Assembly: GCF_030269925.1 (NCBI RefSeq)
Contig: NC_085135.1
Span: forward strand, 9,982,753 to 10,046,752
Length of the DNA stretch: 64,000 nucleotides
Direction of reading: 5' to 3'
DNA from: Bombyx mori
Taxonomy: Eukaryota > Arthropoda > Insecta > Lepidoptera > Bombycidae
This document shows, in pieces, positions 9,775 to 19,071 of the stretch. The position numbers were made by a program, and so were the translations under genes. The notes beneath the pieces are model-generated. The model was not told the DNA's origin, did not search any database, and worked only from the letters and a program-made list of their open reading frames with translations. Every line of letters begins with the position of its first letter. The stretch's first letter is position 1.

Positions 9775-12700
9775 ATCATCATTATCCTGCCCTTCTCCCA
9801 GTCACCTGGGGTCGGCGCAACATGTTTTCTCCTTCCATACTCTTCTATCATATACCATTTCTTCGCTCACTCCCCTCCTACCCATATCGTCTTTCACACA
9901 ATCCATCCATTTCTTCTTAGGTCTACCTCTTCCTCTAAATCCTTCCACATTCATAGTTAACACTCTCCTAACAACCTCATTTTCATTCCGTCTCATCACA
10001 TGTCCATACCATCCCAAACGTGCACTCCTCAGCTTCTCTGTCACAGGTGCCACTTTCAGACTTCCTCTAACATATTCATTCCGTATTCTATCCATTCTCG
10101 TTACTCCACACATCCATCGCAACATTCGCATCTCTGCTGCATGCAATCGCCTTTCATCCGCCACTTTCGTTGTCCAACAAGCTGATCCATACAAGACGGC
10201 AGGCCTTATTAAGGTCTTATATATCTTCCCTTTTAGGGGAAGAGGGATGTGCGAGTCACATATGGTGCCCGTGACCTGCCGCCATTTCATCCATCCTGCG
10301 TCAATTCTGTGCCTCACAGTACGATCCAGTTCACCGTCGCTTTGGATAACAGACCCTAGGTATCGGAAGTCTTGACATACTGGCAAAGGTATTCCGTCGA
10401 GGAAAATGGGTGTAAAATTGGAGAGACCACCAAAATCACAGAACAGATGTTCGGTTTTCGATCTGCTGATTTTTAGGCCAACACTCTCCAACTTGCATCG
10501 CCATTTCTCCAGTATGTTTTGGACCTCGAGCCCGTTTTCTCCGACGAGCACTATGTCATCGGCAAACAGCATACACCAAGGGGGCTCTTCCTGTATCTCC
10601 GATGTCAAGGCATCCATCACAAGCAGGAAGAGATAGGGACTTAGTGCAGACCCTTGGTGTAAGCCCACTGCCACATTGAACTCGTCGGAATTCCCCGCGG
10701 CGGTTCGTACATACGTCCTGGCTCGACTGTACATGGCACAGATTAACCTCACATACTTACCAGGTATACCTTTCTCATTCAATGCCCACCACAAAACTGC
10801 TCTAGGTACTCGGTCGTACGCTTTTTCTAGATCAACGAACACCATATGCAGATTCCTGTGCACGTCGCGATGTTTTTCGCACACTTGGCGTAGTGCAAAT
10901 ATGGCGTCCGTTGTCCCGCGACCAGGCATGAACCCGAACTGGTTTTGGGTGATCTCACTTTCATCTCGCAATCGCTTTTCTATCACTTTCTCCCAAACTT
11001 TCATACTATGAGACATAAGCTTTATTCCCCGATAGTTGCCACAGTCTTGCACATCCCCTTTATTTTTGTATATGGGCACCAGCGTGCTGATGCTCCATTC
11101 CGTAGGGATCACTTCTTCTTGCAGCAGCTTATTGAAGAATAAAGTCAGCCACTTATATCCGTCTTCTCCCAGTATCTTCCATACTTCCACTGGTATACCG
11201 TCTGGTCCTTCCGATTTTCCGCTTTTCATACTTCTCACTGCTTCTCTAACTTCATACATACTAATCTCATTCACAAGTCCGACGTTCTCTGGCTTCCTAT
11301 TAATCACTCTATTCCAGTCGTTCTCCTCATTCATTAATTTTTCAAAATATATCTTCCAGCGCTCTTTTATTTCGTCATCTCTCATTAAAACTTTACCTGT
11401 CTCATTTTTCATACATCTGACATGCTTAATATCTTTCGCTCTTTCTTCTCTAGCTCTTGTAATACGGTAAAGTTCCTTTTGTCCACGAGGTCCATCTAAA
11501 GCGGTATACAACCGTTTCTGAGCGTCAGACCTGGCTATAGCAACCGCTTTAGTGGCCTTTTTCTTACATTCTCTATACTCATTCTTCCTAGCTTGCCTCT
11601 CACTTTCATTACCTCTTTCTAGTTGCCACTTTTTGAATGCATTCTTCTTTTCTTTCAATTCTCTCTGTACATTCTCATTCCACCACCATGTATCCTTGTC
11701 AATTATACCTTTCCCTTTTGATTCGCCGAGCACAGCCTTAGCTGTCTTCCTGACACTATTTGCCATTTCATCCCAACAATCATTCGCAGATTTCTCTTTC
11801 ATATCCTTCATTTCCAAGATGTTTTCTATCATTATTTCCCTAAATCGACCAGCATACTCATCTGTCTCTAGCATACGCCATCTAATTTTTGGCGAGAGAC
11901 GGTTTTTTCTCCTTAGGTACTTGTAACTGACTGTAATGTCCATTAGTAACAGTCTATGCTGCGTCACCAATGCTTCACCCGGCAGTACTTTGCAGTTTTT
12001 GACACAGACCAACTTACTTCTCTTAATCAGAAAGTAGTCGATCTGTGTCGCGTGATTACCACTCTTATAGGTGATAAGGTGTTCAGGCCGTTTCTGGAAC
12101 CACGTATTCGCCACTGCCAGGTTAAAGGTAGTCGCAGCTTGGAGCAACTGGTCTCCATCATCATTACGATTGCCATACCCCCACCCTCCATGCACCCTTT
12201 CATAGCCCTCATTTGTAGCTCCTACATGTCCATTAAAATCACCTCCTATACAAATCTCTTCACTCTCTGGAATGCGAATCATAACACTATCAAAATCCTG
12301 CCAAAATTTTTCTTTCACGTCCTCCTTGCACCCGGACTGAGGCGCGTACACACTTATAACATTCAAAATAACACTTTCACAAACTATTTTTACGGTTATT
12401 ATCCTATCACTCGTTCTCATGACATGCGCCACACAATCTTTCAAATCCTTATCTAACACTACTCCCACGCCATTCCTTCTTCCATCACTTCCACTATAAT
12501 ACAGCTTATATCCTTCACCAATTTCTCTAGCTTTCGCTCCTTTCCACCTAGTCTCTTGCAGACATGCTATATTTATTCTTTTCCTCTTTAACACATCTAC
12601 TAGCTCCCTTCCTTTCCCAGTCATACTGCCCACATTCCAGCTTGCATACCTCAATCTCATCTCTCTCACATTTTGGGCTTGCGTCTTACGTCGCACCCGC

Positions 12701-13002
12701 CCGTGATGCGACAACCCTCGTCCACTTTCCACAGAGACCGGGTGCTGTCCCTGCGCGTCGCCTGCGGGGGACGCCCTAGCCCTGGTGCTCTTCTTTTTAT
12801 TCCTTCTCATGTTGCTCTAAGTTTTGGCAAAGTTTTTATGACCGGCCGCCTGCCTGACGTCAACCCTCCTTGGGAATGCTTTTGTTGACCTTGGGCCGAG
12901 GTTTTATTGGCTTTGGTCTGGCTTTGGCTCTTAGTCGCCTTCTACGACACCCATGAGCTAAGTTTGGGTTGGGGGTATTCTTAGGCGCCCACCACACGCA
13001 TA
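9775..13002 (-). mobile_element. RTE-clade LINE, apparently full length
   Basis: A 3.2-kb minus-strand element flanked by a 16-bp TSD. It has a 5' UTR (about 12811-13002), one long ORF and a very short 3' UTR ending in ATGATGATG-type triplets instead of poly(A), the usual RTE ending. The 5' UTR includes gtgtcgtagaaggcgact, a motif I associate with lepidopteran RTE elements. It is inserted in the protease region of the deleted Gypsy element. A 5'-truncated relative is at 49890-50399. Confidence 0.92.
9802..12810 (-). CDS. RTE ORF: AP endonuclease plus reverse transcriptase
   Basis: An intact frame of 1002 codons from MRRNKKKSTRAR. The first 60 residues are basic. The endonuclease (about 50-270) shows RYASWNVGSMTGKG, the catalytic glutamate in LQETRWKG, GGDFNGHVG and TQIDYFLI. 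The RT (about 480-780) shows KSEGPDGIPVEVWK, FVDLEKAYDRVPR, GLHQGSALSPYLF and the active site CMLFADDIVLVGE. The tail contains GWYGHVMRR and GRGRPKKKWMD, widespread in insect RTE proteins. Length and motif set are complete, so the protein could be active. It would nick target DNA and prime reverse transcription there. Confidence 0.93.
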   Translation of the reverse strand: MRRNKKKSTRARASPAGDAQGQHPVSVESGRGLSHHGRVRRKTQAQNVREMRLRYASWNVGSMTGKGRELVDVLKRKRINIACLQETRWKGAKAREIGEGYKLYYSGSDGRRNGVGVVLDKDLKDCVAHVMRTSDRIITVKIVCESVILNVISVYAPQSGCKEDVKEKFWQDFDSVMIRIPESEEICIGGDFNGHVGATNEGYERVHGGWGYGNRNDDGDQLLQAATTFNLAVANTWFQKRPEHLITYKSGNHATQIDYFLIKRSKLVCVKNCKVLPGEALVTQHRLLLMDITVSYKYLRRKNRLSPKIRWRMLETDEYAGRFREIMIENILEMKDMKEKSANDCWDEMANSVRKTAKAVLGESKGKGIIDKDTWWWNENVQRELKEKKNAFKKWQLERGNESERQARKNEYRECKKKATKAVAIARSDAQKRLYTALDGPRGQKELYRITRAREERAKDIKHVRCMKNETGKVLMRDDEIKERWKIYFEKLMNEENDWNRVINRKPENVGLVNEISMYEVREAVRSMKSGKSEGPDGIPVEVWKILGEDGYKWLTLFFNKLLQEEVIPTEWSISTLVPIYKNKGDVQDCGNYRGIKLMSHSMKVWEKVIEKRLRDESEITQNQFGFMPGRGTTDAIFALRQVCEKHRDVHRNLHMVFVDLEKAYDRVPRAVLWWALNEKGIPGKYVRLICAMYSRARTYVRTAAGNSDEFNVAVGLHQGSALSPYLFLLVMDALTSEIQEEPPWCMLFADDIVLVGENGLEVQNILEKWRCKLESVGLKISRSKTEHLFCDFGGLSNFTPIFLDGIPLPVCQDFRYLGSVIQSDGELDRTVRHRIDAGWMKWRQVTGTICDSHIPLPLKGKIYKTLIRPAVLYGSACWTTKVADERRLHAAEMRMLRWMCGVTRMDRIRNEYVRGSLKVAPVTEKLRSARLGWYGHVMRRNENEVVRRVLTMNVEGFRGRGRPKKKWMDCVKDDMGRRGVSEEMVYDRRVWKEKTCCADPR

Positions 13003-13018
13003 ATGTCGCGACAACCAT
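13003..13018. repeat. TSD of the RTE LINE, right copy
   Basis: An exact match to 9759-9774. Confidence 0.93.
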
Positions 13019-13116
13019 TCATACTTAAGTACACATAAACTAGCTCCACTATCGATTAATAAATTAAGATCGATATTACTATTTTTAAGTTGACACTTAA
13101 TTACACAAAAATTACT
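13019..13116 (-). pseudogene. Gypsy protease, N-terminal part
   Basis: The motif LLIDSGASLCVL (catalytic DSG) is read on the minus strand. Upstream it joins, in frame and across the next LINE insertion, to the end of gag at 17459, so gag and pol formed one frame. Confidence 0.75.
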
Positions 13117-13127
13117 ATAACTAAAAA
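13117..13127. repeat. TSD of the endonuclease-type LINE, left copy
   Basis: ataactaaaaa recurs exactly at 17459-17469. Confidence 0.85.
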
Positions 13128-14419
13128 GTGTATCCTGTCAAACAGCAAAAATATTTCAAAATCTATCCACACGTGACAGATCAATCGATGCACATACATT
13201 TTAATGTGTAAAATACAGACAATCGAACGTAGAATCTCTTCCTTTTTGAAGCTGGCCAATTGAAAGTACTTTGTGGCAAAAACGGGTGAGACAATGCAAC
13301 AGCAGCACCTCCATTAAGAAATTATTCAATAATAACTATTCAATAATAAGATACAACGCGAACGCGCGCGCGGGGCGTGTAGCGGACGCGGCTTAAGTGA
13401 TAACACAAATTATTTTAAAATTAAATATCAGCAGTTTGAATATAAAAACAGTGAAGCCTTATTGTTTGTGGGACAAGTGTCTAGTGACATTGTTTGTGAC
13501 AATTATTATTGTTGATTTTGGTTGGTTTTTCGACTCCTATAATGTAAGAAACTTCTATCAAACTGAATTTGACTTGACCCGGCTGCTTTTGTTCTGTGAA
13601 TGGTACAATAGTGAGTGAGATCCATCAAGAAGACGACAAACCGGACATATTTTGGAAGATTTTGCAATTTGAGACTTTGAAACAAAAGGTTTTTATTTTA
13701 TTTAAAAAAAAAAAATAAAAAAAATATCTGAGTGGGTACAAATTTGCTAACTCTCATACCCACATTACTGTTAATTTACGGAATGGCTCGAGTATACAGA
13801 AGCAATATTTCGTCAACTAGTCGTGTACACTTCATGGCTTAGCGGTTGACGTCGCGGCGTTGATGACAGAAGGTTGAGAGTTCGATCCTACCTATGGCGG
13901 AAGTAAAAAGGGCGCTGTCTTAAACTTTTATTTTATTTTTTTTTATTTTATTTTTTAAGATTTTAGTGTGGACGTCATTTTATTGTAACGTTATTGATAT
14001 AAAAAAAAAAAAATTGAATAATTGATTCTATTTAATTATTATTTGTGGAATTAGTTTTATTTTATTTTAGCCTGTATGACATTTTATGTAATCTTGATGT
14101 TAATATTCTTTGTGATATCGCACCTTTGTGGATTTGTTAGATAGGTACTCAAATAATTTTTTTGTATGTTGTTTTTATAATTTAATTTTGTTTTATTAAG
14201 AATGAATGTACTTTTTTTTTAAATACTTTTTAATTATTTTTTATTTATTTTTATTTACTTTTTACTTTTGCAAATGCCAAAATTATTTACCTACTTTTGT
14301 CTTATTTTTTGTGCAATTGACGAAACTGCTGGTGGATAATATTAAAAGATAAAGTGAATTTTGTTGTTATTAATGTTATATAACATATTTTATAATTTTT
14401 TTATAAAAAATTCATTATT
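13128..14419 (+). other. Long AT-rich 5' leader of the endonuclease-type LINE
   Basis: No convincing coding frame. It holds a GC-rich patch (gcgcgcgcgggg, about 13360), several A and T homopolymers, and a tRNA-like segment at 13828-13900. A 73-codon frame at 13397-13618 has no recognisable motif and I do not call it. Confidence 0.6.
13828..13900 (+). other. tRNA-like segment with A and B boxes
   Basis: An A box TGGCTTAGCGG (13835-13845) matches the consensus exactly. A B box GAGTTCGATCC (13878-13888) differs from GGTTCGANNCC at one position. Their starts are 43 bases apart, as in a tRNA gene. The acceptor ends do not pair well, so it is a tRNA-derived promoter or SINE head and not a functional tRNA. 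It may belong to the LINE leader or be a separate old SINE insertion. Confidence 0.5.
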
Positions 14420-17260
14420 ATGAATAGTCCCACAAGGGCAACATGCCCTCATTGTCCGGGTTCCACACGCCTTTTTGTGGTGCCCCGGGGTCTAAATGTG
14501 CATATTTCTCATATGCATAAAGACAGCCAGATACAGCCGTCGATACTGCCTCGGGTGCCGTGTGCTGTAACTGCTGATGCTCATCCACAAGCCCAGAGTG
14601 TTATCCATACTCTGGATGATTTGGCATCTTACAAAAATAAAATTCCTGTGCTTAAGCACATCCCTAAGGGGGCCAGGAATTTAGTCGCAGGAAAGCTCAG
14701 AGTGATTGTGGACGGCTGCATAAACAATAACGGTGTGGAGGACTGGGTTTCCTTGTTGCCATTTTCTTACACGACTCTGAGAATTCCAGATCGAGGTGAC
14801 CCCCGTTCGCTTACTGCAAAGGTTAAGGAGAATGCAAACAATAATAGCCCGTATTTTTTAGAGGACTTCAAACACAAGCCACGATCCGCAGTCAAAAGAA
14901 TCGAAGCCAAGGTTCATGAGGGTGATTTGCGTGGAGCTGTCCGTCTTTTAGTGTCGGAGGATTCTTTAGCACCTTTTAACGATGAGACTTTAAGCGCATT
15001 ACGTGATAAACATCCTACTCCTTTTCGTCCTTTATCATTGCCGCCAGCGCCTGATTCTAGTTGCCCTTTTTTGACTGTCAACTCGGAGGATGTTGCTGAC
15101 GCAATTAGTTCCTTTTATAGCGGCTCTGCACCTGGCCTTGATGGTCTACGTCCAAACCATTTAAAGGAGCTCATTTCCCCTTCCGCCGGTGAAAATGGTG
15201 TTCGTCTATTGCACTCAATTACAGACTTATGCAATTTCATACTAAGAGGTACGGTTAATGTACAGGTGTGTCCTTATTTGTACGGAGGTAGCTTATGCGC
15301 TCTAACTAAGAAGGACGGCGGTGTGAGACCAATTGCGGTGGGGTCTGTGCTGCGTCGTCTCGCTGCCAAGCTTGGGTGTCGGTCTGTAAGGAATGAAATG
15401 GCCTCGTACTTGCAGCCCCACCAGCTGGGCTTCGGGACTGCTCTTGGGTGTGAGGCCGCCATTCATGCTACCCGTGCATTTGCTATGAGCAGGGAGAACT
15501 GTAACAGTGCAATTGTAAAGCTTGATATAGGGAATGCTTTTAATAGCTTAGAGAGAGATATAATTTTAAATGAAATCAAGGAGAAGATTCCGGCTTTATA
15601 CCCATTCTTGTATCAGTGTTACAGCTCTTCCAGCAAGTTGTTCTTTATGGAATCTTCCATTGACTCGGAGGTAGGTTCACAGCAGGGCGATCCTCTTGGC
15701 CCATTAATTTTTAGTCTTGCTATCCACAGCATTATAAAGACCGTCAAGTCACCTTTAAACCTATGGTATTTGGATGACGGCACAATAGGTGGTCCCCCAG
15801 ATTCCGTGCTAGACGACATCAGACTTTTGTTTCCGAAGTTGCGAGATGTCGGCTTGGAGGTTAATACTGGGAAATGTGAGGTATACTTTTCTACTGAAGT
15901 ATCAGCAAGCGTAGTTAAAGATTTTCAGGAGTTGGTTCCAGGTATCAAAGTTTTGACTAAAAGTAATTTCATTTTGCTTGGTTCTCCAATATTTCAGGAT
16001 GGAGTACCAAGTTCTCTGGAAATAAAAAGGCAGTTATTGTCGTCATTGCGCGGCAACCTATTGAGCTTATCATCTCACGTGGCTCTCGTCTTGCTTCGTT
16101 GTTGCTTTTCGATGCCTCGTTTGACGTATTTGGTGAGAACTTGTCCAACGTGGCTCTTCACTCAAGATGTAGCCCAGCTTGATGCTTTGTTGAGGGATAC
16201 ACTGGAGACTATTTTAAACGTAAGCTTGGATGACAGACAATGGTGCCAGGCTGTTTTGCCTATACGTCATGGCGGCCTGGGGGTGCGACAAATGGAGCGT
16301 ACTGGGCTCGCTGCTTTCCTGGCTTCGTGTTATGGGGTTGTAGACTTTGTTGCTAAGTTACTGGGTACGAATGGTGATGGATCTACGATTCCGTTTGCGA
16401 GCGAGGCTTTGGCGGCTTGGGGCCTTTTATGTCCGAATGAGGCGCTCCCGGTGAACAGGAGCTCGCAGAGGTGTTGGGATGATGTGCTGTGCAAGCTGAC
16501 TTTGTCAACTTTGCTGGGAGACGCCACTGGAGTTGAATTAGCGCGCCTGAAAGCGGTCTCCTGTCCGGAATCTGGTGCTTGGTTGCAAGCATTGCCTTCA
16601 CCACAGCTGGGGACACTTCTTGATAATAATTCATTGAGAGTGGCCACAGCTTTGAGACTCGGTTGCAGCATTTGCGAGCCCCATCGATGTGTCTGTGGTA
16701 GTATGGTGGATGCCGCCGGACTGCATGGACTGAGTTGTGTTAGATCGGCTGGCCGCTTCCCGAGACACCATGCACTTAATGATATTATTCGACGTGCTTT
16801 GGTCACCGCAAATATCCCGTGTGTGTTGGAACCACCAGGCCTCAGCAGGTCGGATGGTAAGAGGCCGGATGGTTTGACTCTGATTCCTTGGGAGAAGGGA
16901 CGCTGCTTGTTATGGGACGCAACCTGTAGCTGTACGTACGCCGCGTGTCATTTATCTGGGACCCGACAATGTGCGGGCTTTGCTGCTGAGGCGTCGGCTA
17001 AAACGAAGCATGCCAAGTACGATGCTCTGAAATCTACATACCTGTTTGTTCCAGTGGCAGTGGAAACGGCGGGTGTGTGGAGTTCGGAGGCCAAAAAGTT
17101 TATTGCCGCAATTGGCCACCGCCTCAGAGGGCAAGGCCACGATCCTCGGTCTGGGTCGTACCTGGTTCAGAGATTATCCATTGCCATACAGCGTGGCAAT
17201 GCTGCTAGCGTAATGGGTACTTTCGGGCCGGGTGCGATCCAGAGTGGCTTGTTTGACTAG
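14420..17260 (+). CDS. LINE ORF: zinc finger, reverse transcriptase, restriction-like endonuclease
   Basis: An intact frame of 946 codons. An N-terminal C2H2 finger (Cys9, Cys12, His28, His33) would bind DNA. The RT (about 190-560) shows GGVRPIAVGSVLRRLAAK, VKLDIGNAFNSLE, SQQGDPLGPLIF and the active site LWYLDDGTIGG. GGLGVRQ follows in the thumb. The C-terminus has a CCHC-like cluster (CVCGSMVDAAGLHGLSC), a RHHALND motif, and KRPDGLTLIPWEKG with a downstream aspartate in LLWDATC, the PD-(D/E)XK pattern of restriction-like LINE endonucleases. No AP endonuclease is present. All key residues that I can recognise are kept, so it may be active. Confidence 0.88.
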   Translation: MNSPTRATCPHCPGSTRLFVVPRGLNVHISHMHKDSQIQPSILPRVPCAVTADAHPQAQSVIHTLDDLASYKNKIPVLKHIPKGARNLVAGKLRVIVDGCINNNGVEDWVSLLPFSYTTLRIPDRGDPRSLTAKVKENANNNSPYFLEDFKHKPRSAVKRIEAKVHEGDLRGAVRLLVSEDSLAPFNDETLSALRDKHPTPFRPLSLPPAPDSSCPFLTVNSEDVADAISSFYSGSAPGLDGLRPNHLKELISPSAGENGVRLLHSITDLCNFILRGTVNVQVCPYLYGGSLCALTKKDGGVRPIAVGSVLRRLAAKLGCRSVRNEMASYLQPHQLGFGTALGCEAAIHATRAFAMSRENCNSAIVKLDIGNAFNSLERDIILNEIKEKIPALYPFLYQCYSSSSKLFFMESSIDSEVGSQQGDPLGPLIFSLAIHSIIKTVKSPLNLWYLDDGTIGGPPDSVLDDIRLLFPKLRDVGLEVNTGKCEVYFSTEVSASVVKDFQELVPGIKVLTKSNFILLGSPIFQDGVPSSLEIKRQLLSSLRGNLLSLSSHVALVLLRCCFSMPRLTYLVRTCPTWLFTQDVAQLDALLRDTLETILNVSLDDRQWCQAVLPIRHGGLGVRQMERTGLAAFLASCYGVVDFVAKLLGTNGDGSTIPFASEALAAWGLLCPNEALPVNRSSQRCWDDVLCKLTLSTLLGDATGVELARLKAVSCPESGAWLQALPSPQLGTLLDNNSLRVATALRLGCSICEPHRCVCGSMVDAAGLHGLSCVRSAGRFPRHHALNDIIRRALVTANIPCVLEPPGLSRSDGKRPDGLTLIPWEKGRCLLWDATCSCTYAACHLSGTRQCAGFAAEASAKTKHAKYDALKSTYLFVPVAVETAGVWSSEAKKFIAAIGHRLRGQGHDPRSGSYLVQRLSIAIQRGNAASVMGTFGPGAIQSGLFD

Positions 17261-17458
17261 CCGATGCCTACGCGCGCATTGCTGTTAGCGTGGACCTTTA
17301 TGTTACTTATGACGACGCTTGCAGCTGAAAGTAAGTATTGTACTTTTTGACGAAGCATGTTGCTGATAACTTTATTTCTGTAATCTGACGAAGCATGTTG
17401 CGGATAATAACATGTACTTTTGGGTTAGGAATTGTGTTCTTTTTTTTTATAATAAATA

Positions 17459-18394
17459 ATAACTAAAAATAGAATGAGTGCACTGTTTAGGTACGAAAAA
17501 CTCTAAGTTGTCATAATTATTTGCGTTATCGTTGCGCAAGTTGTCTTGGACATTAGACTCTTGCGTATTATGCTGTACACGCTGATTATTCATCGGCCGT
17601 CCGCGAAAATGCTGACGCTGGCGTTGATCGCCTGAGTGTTTACCTCGATTTACGATATGTGAAGTTCGTTGACCTGTACTATTTTCATAACAATTATAGT
17701 TACGATTATAATTTGTCTTATTGTTATAAAAATGGCTATCTCCTCGGCCTCGGAAACCTCTGTAGTTTCCGCGTTTAACATTTTGGTTAGCTCTAAATTG
17801 CATAACCTGCTCTTGTGGGTGGAAAGACATAGATTTCTCGTCTACAGCAGCTGTAATAGCTTCAGATAAGGACGCAAATTGTCGCGAGGCAATGATAGTG
17901 CTGAGCCGTCTGTCGGCCAAACCATCGCTAAACCTTTTAATTGCAGTCTTCTCATTGAGAGGACGCAATACCTCATATGCATCGCGCTTCTCGTTAGCCT
18001 GAGCAATCGTGAGATTTACGAACAACTCCTCAATCTCAGAACCAAATTTTTCAATAGTCCTACGACCTTGAGTAACTCTAAATAATTGGGTTTGTAATGC
18101 TACAGCCGATTTTTTCGGTAACAAATAAACGCGAATATCTCCTACCAAACTTTCGATGTCAGCATACTTAGCTTTAAGGCGCAGTTTTGCACTAGGTGAG
18201 AGACGTGTTCTTAATACGAAATCTATTAATTTAATTTTACTGTCATCATTGATGAGCGAACTATAAAAAAGAATACCATCGACAAGTTGATTTGTCACCT
18301 GCTCCTGGCCATTCATTACCGGCAACAGGGAAATTGCAGTCTTAATATCAAATGAGTCTGATATTTTTGTAGCACAATTAGAATATTCTATCAT
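17459..18394 (-). CDS. gag: Gag of the deleted Gypsy element
   Basis: A minus-strand frame of about 315 codons, starting MIEYSNCATKISDSF. It is homologous to the gag at 46770-47878, sharing the patterns AISLLP, LFVNLTIAQAN and YEVLRPLNEKTAI. The C-terminal third is rich in Arg, Gly and Asn (NYRGFRGRGDSH, QHFRGRP) and has no CCHC knuckle. The frame continues into protease once the LINE at 13128 is removed, so the ORF looks like a gag-pol fusion. The last few codons before 17459 in the present sequence run into the LINE tail. Confidence 0.82.
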
Positions 18395-18952
18395 TCTGAC
18401 ATAATTTCCTTAAACTGAATATAAAGTAATTTCGCATGAACTTAATAATATCATATAAAATTTATATAATAAACAAAAACATTATAATAACAAAAAAAAA
18501 TTACAATATCAGAACAAAAACTTACATTGCAGTAAGCACGTATTTACTGTCAACGTATATGTAGGTCATGACGTCTTACGTAGCATGGGTGAATGAACTC
18601 CTCAGCATTGGACTCGAGCTGACTCCTAGCTGCTCCACCTCGGATCCGTACAATTTATCTCCCGGCGCCCTGCATATCCTCTTATCATAAGGCTTGAGCA
18701 TTCTCCCGGCTCCCGGCAGCAACACCCTTTTCTGTCTTCTTCTATTGTTCTCATCGCTTCATCCAAATCAATCTTCTGTGAGGGTTTTTTTTTTCTTTTT
18801 TTTTCATTTTCTGTAATTTTAAAACCTCTTTCCTCTTATTTCTCGTCTTCACAAAATTATATTCTTCATAATTGTAATTGTTCATAATTTATTCAGCTAC
18901 TCTCGTAATTTATGTATGTTGCAAAATTTTAACTGCTGGCTAAGGGTCGCCA
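18395..18952 (-). other. Leader of the deleted Gypsy element with primer-binding site
   Basis: The bases next to the LTR read, on the minus strand, TGGCGACCCTTAGCCAG (about 18936-18952), a primer-binding site whose tRNA I could not name. The remaining 540 bases are leader and AT-rich; I see no gene in them. Confidence 0.6.
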
Positions 18953-19071
18953 TGTATTGGAGTGTTGTAGGTGAAATAAAAGAGAACTGTTCAAGTCGAC
19001 AATTCGTATAATACTGTTATAATTTAGTGTGTGCAGTTACAAATATAAGGTTAGGCGAGCTGCACACTACA
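18953..19071 (-). repeat. 5' LTR of deleted Gypsy element
   Basis: 119 bp, matching 8502-8620 except at one base that I noticed (attcgtata against attcgtgta). The TSD gcac follows at 19072-19075. Confidence 0.92.

Larger units (their letters stand above)
13128..17458 (+). mobile_element. One-ORF LINE with restriction-like endonuclease
   Basis: A 4.3-kb plus-strand element with an 11-bp TSD, inserted in the gag-protease junction of the deleted Gypsy. Its leader is long (about 1.3 kb), it has a single ORF of 946 codons and a 3' UTR of about 200 bases with two copies of tgacgaagcatgttgc(t/g)gataa (17348-17369 and 17386-17407). There is no clear poly(A) tail. Architecture places it among the early-branching LINE clades (R2, R4, NeSL, CRE, Hero). 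Dong, an R4-clade element described in B. mori, is a candidate relative; I cannot confirm identity. Confidence 0.8.
8502..19071 (-). mobile_element. Internally deleted Ty3/Gypsy element with two LINEs inside
   Basis: Two 119-bp LTRs (8502-8620 and 18953-19071), TGTA...TACA, are flanked by the 4-bp TSD gcac. The orientation is minus: the polypurine tract lies next to the left LTR and the primer-binding site and gag next to the right one. Without its two nested LINEs it is only about 3.0 kb. It keeps gag, protease, a scrap of RNase H and the integrase zinc finger, but has lost the RT and the integrase catalytic core. It is inserted in ORF1 of R1-B. The two LTRs differ at one position that I saw. 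Confidence 0.9.

Noticed and set aside
9758..12779. Plus-strand frames over the RTE (205, 166, 144, 124 codons)
   Set aside because: Antisense shadows of the intact 1002-codon RTE frame.
13397..13618. 73-codon frame in the LINE leader
   Set aside because: No motif, AT-rich, no homology I recognise; best treated as leader.
13828..13900. Functional tRNA gene
   Set aside because: A and B boxes fit, but the acceptor stem does not pair; kept only as a tRNA-like segment.
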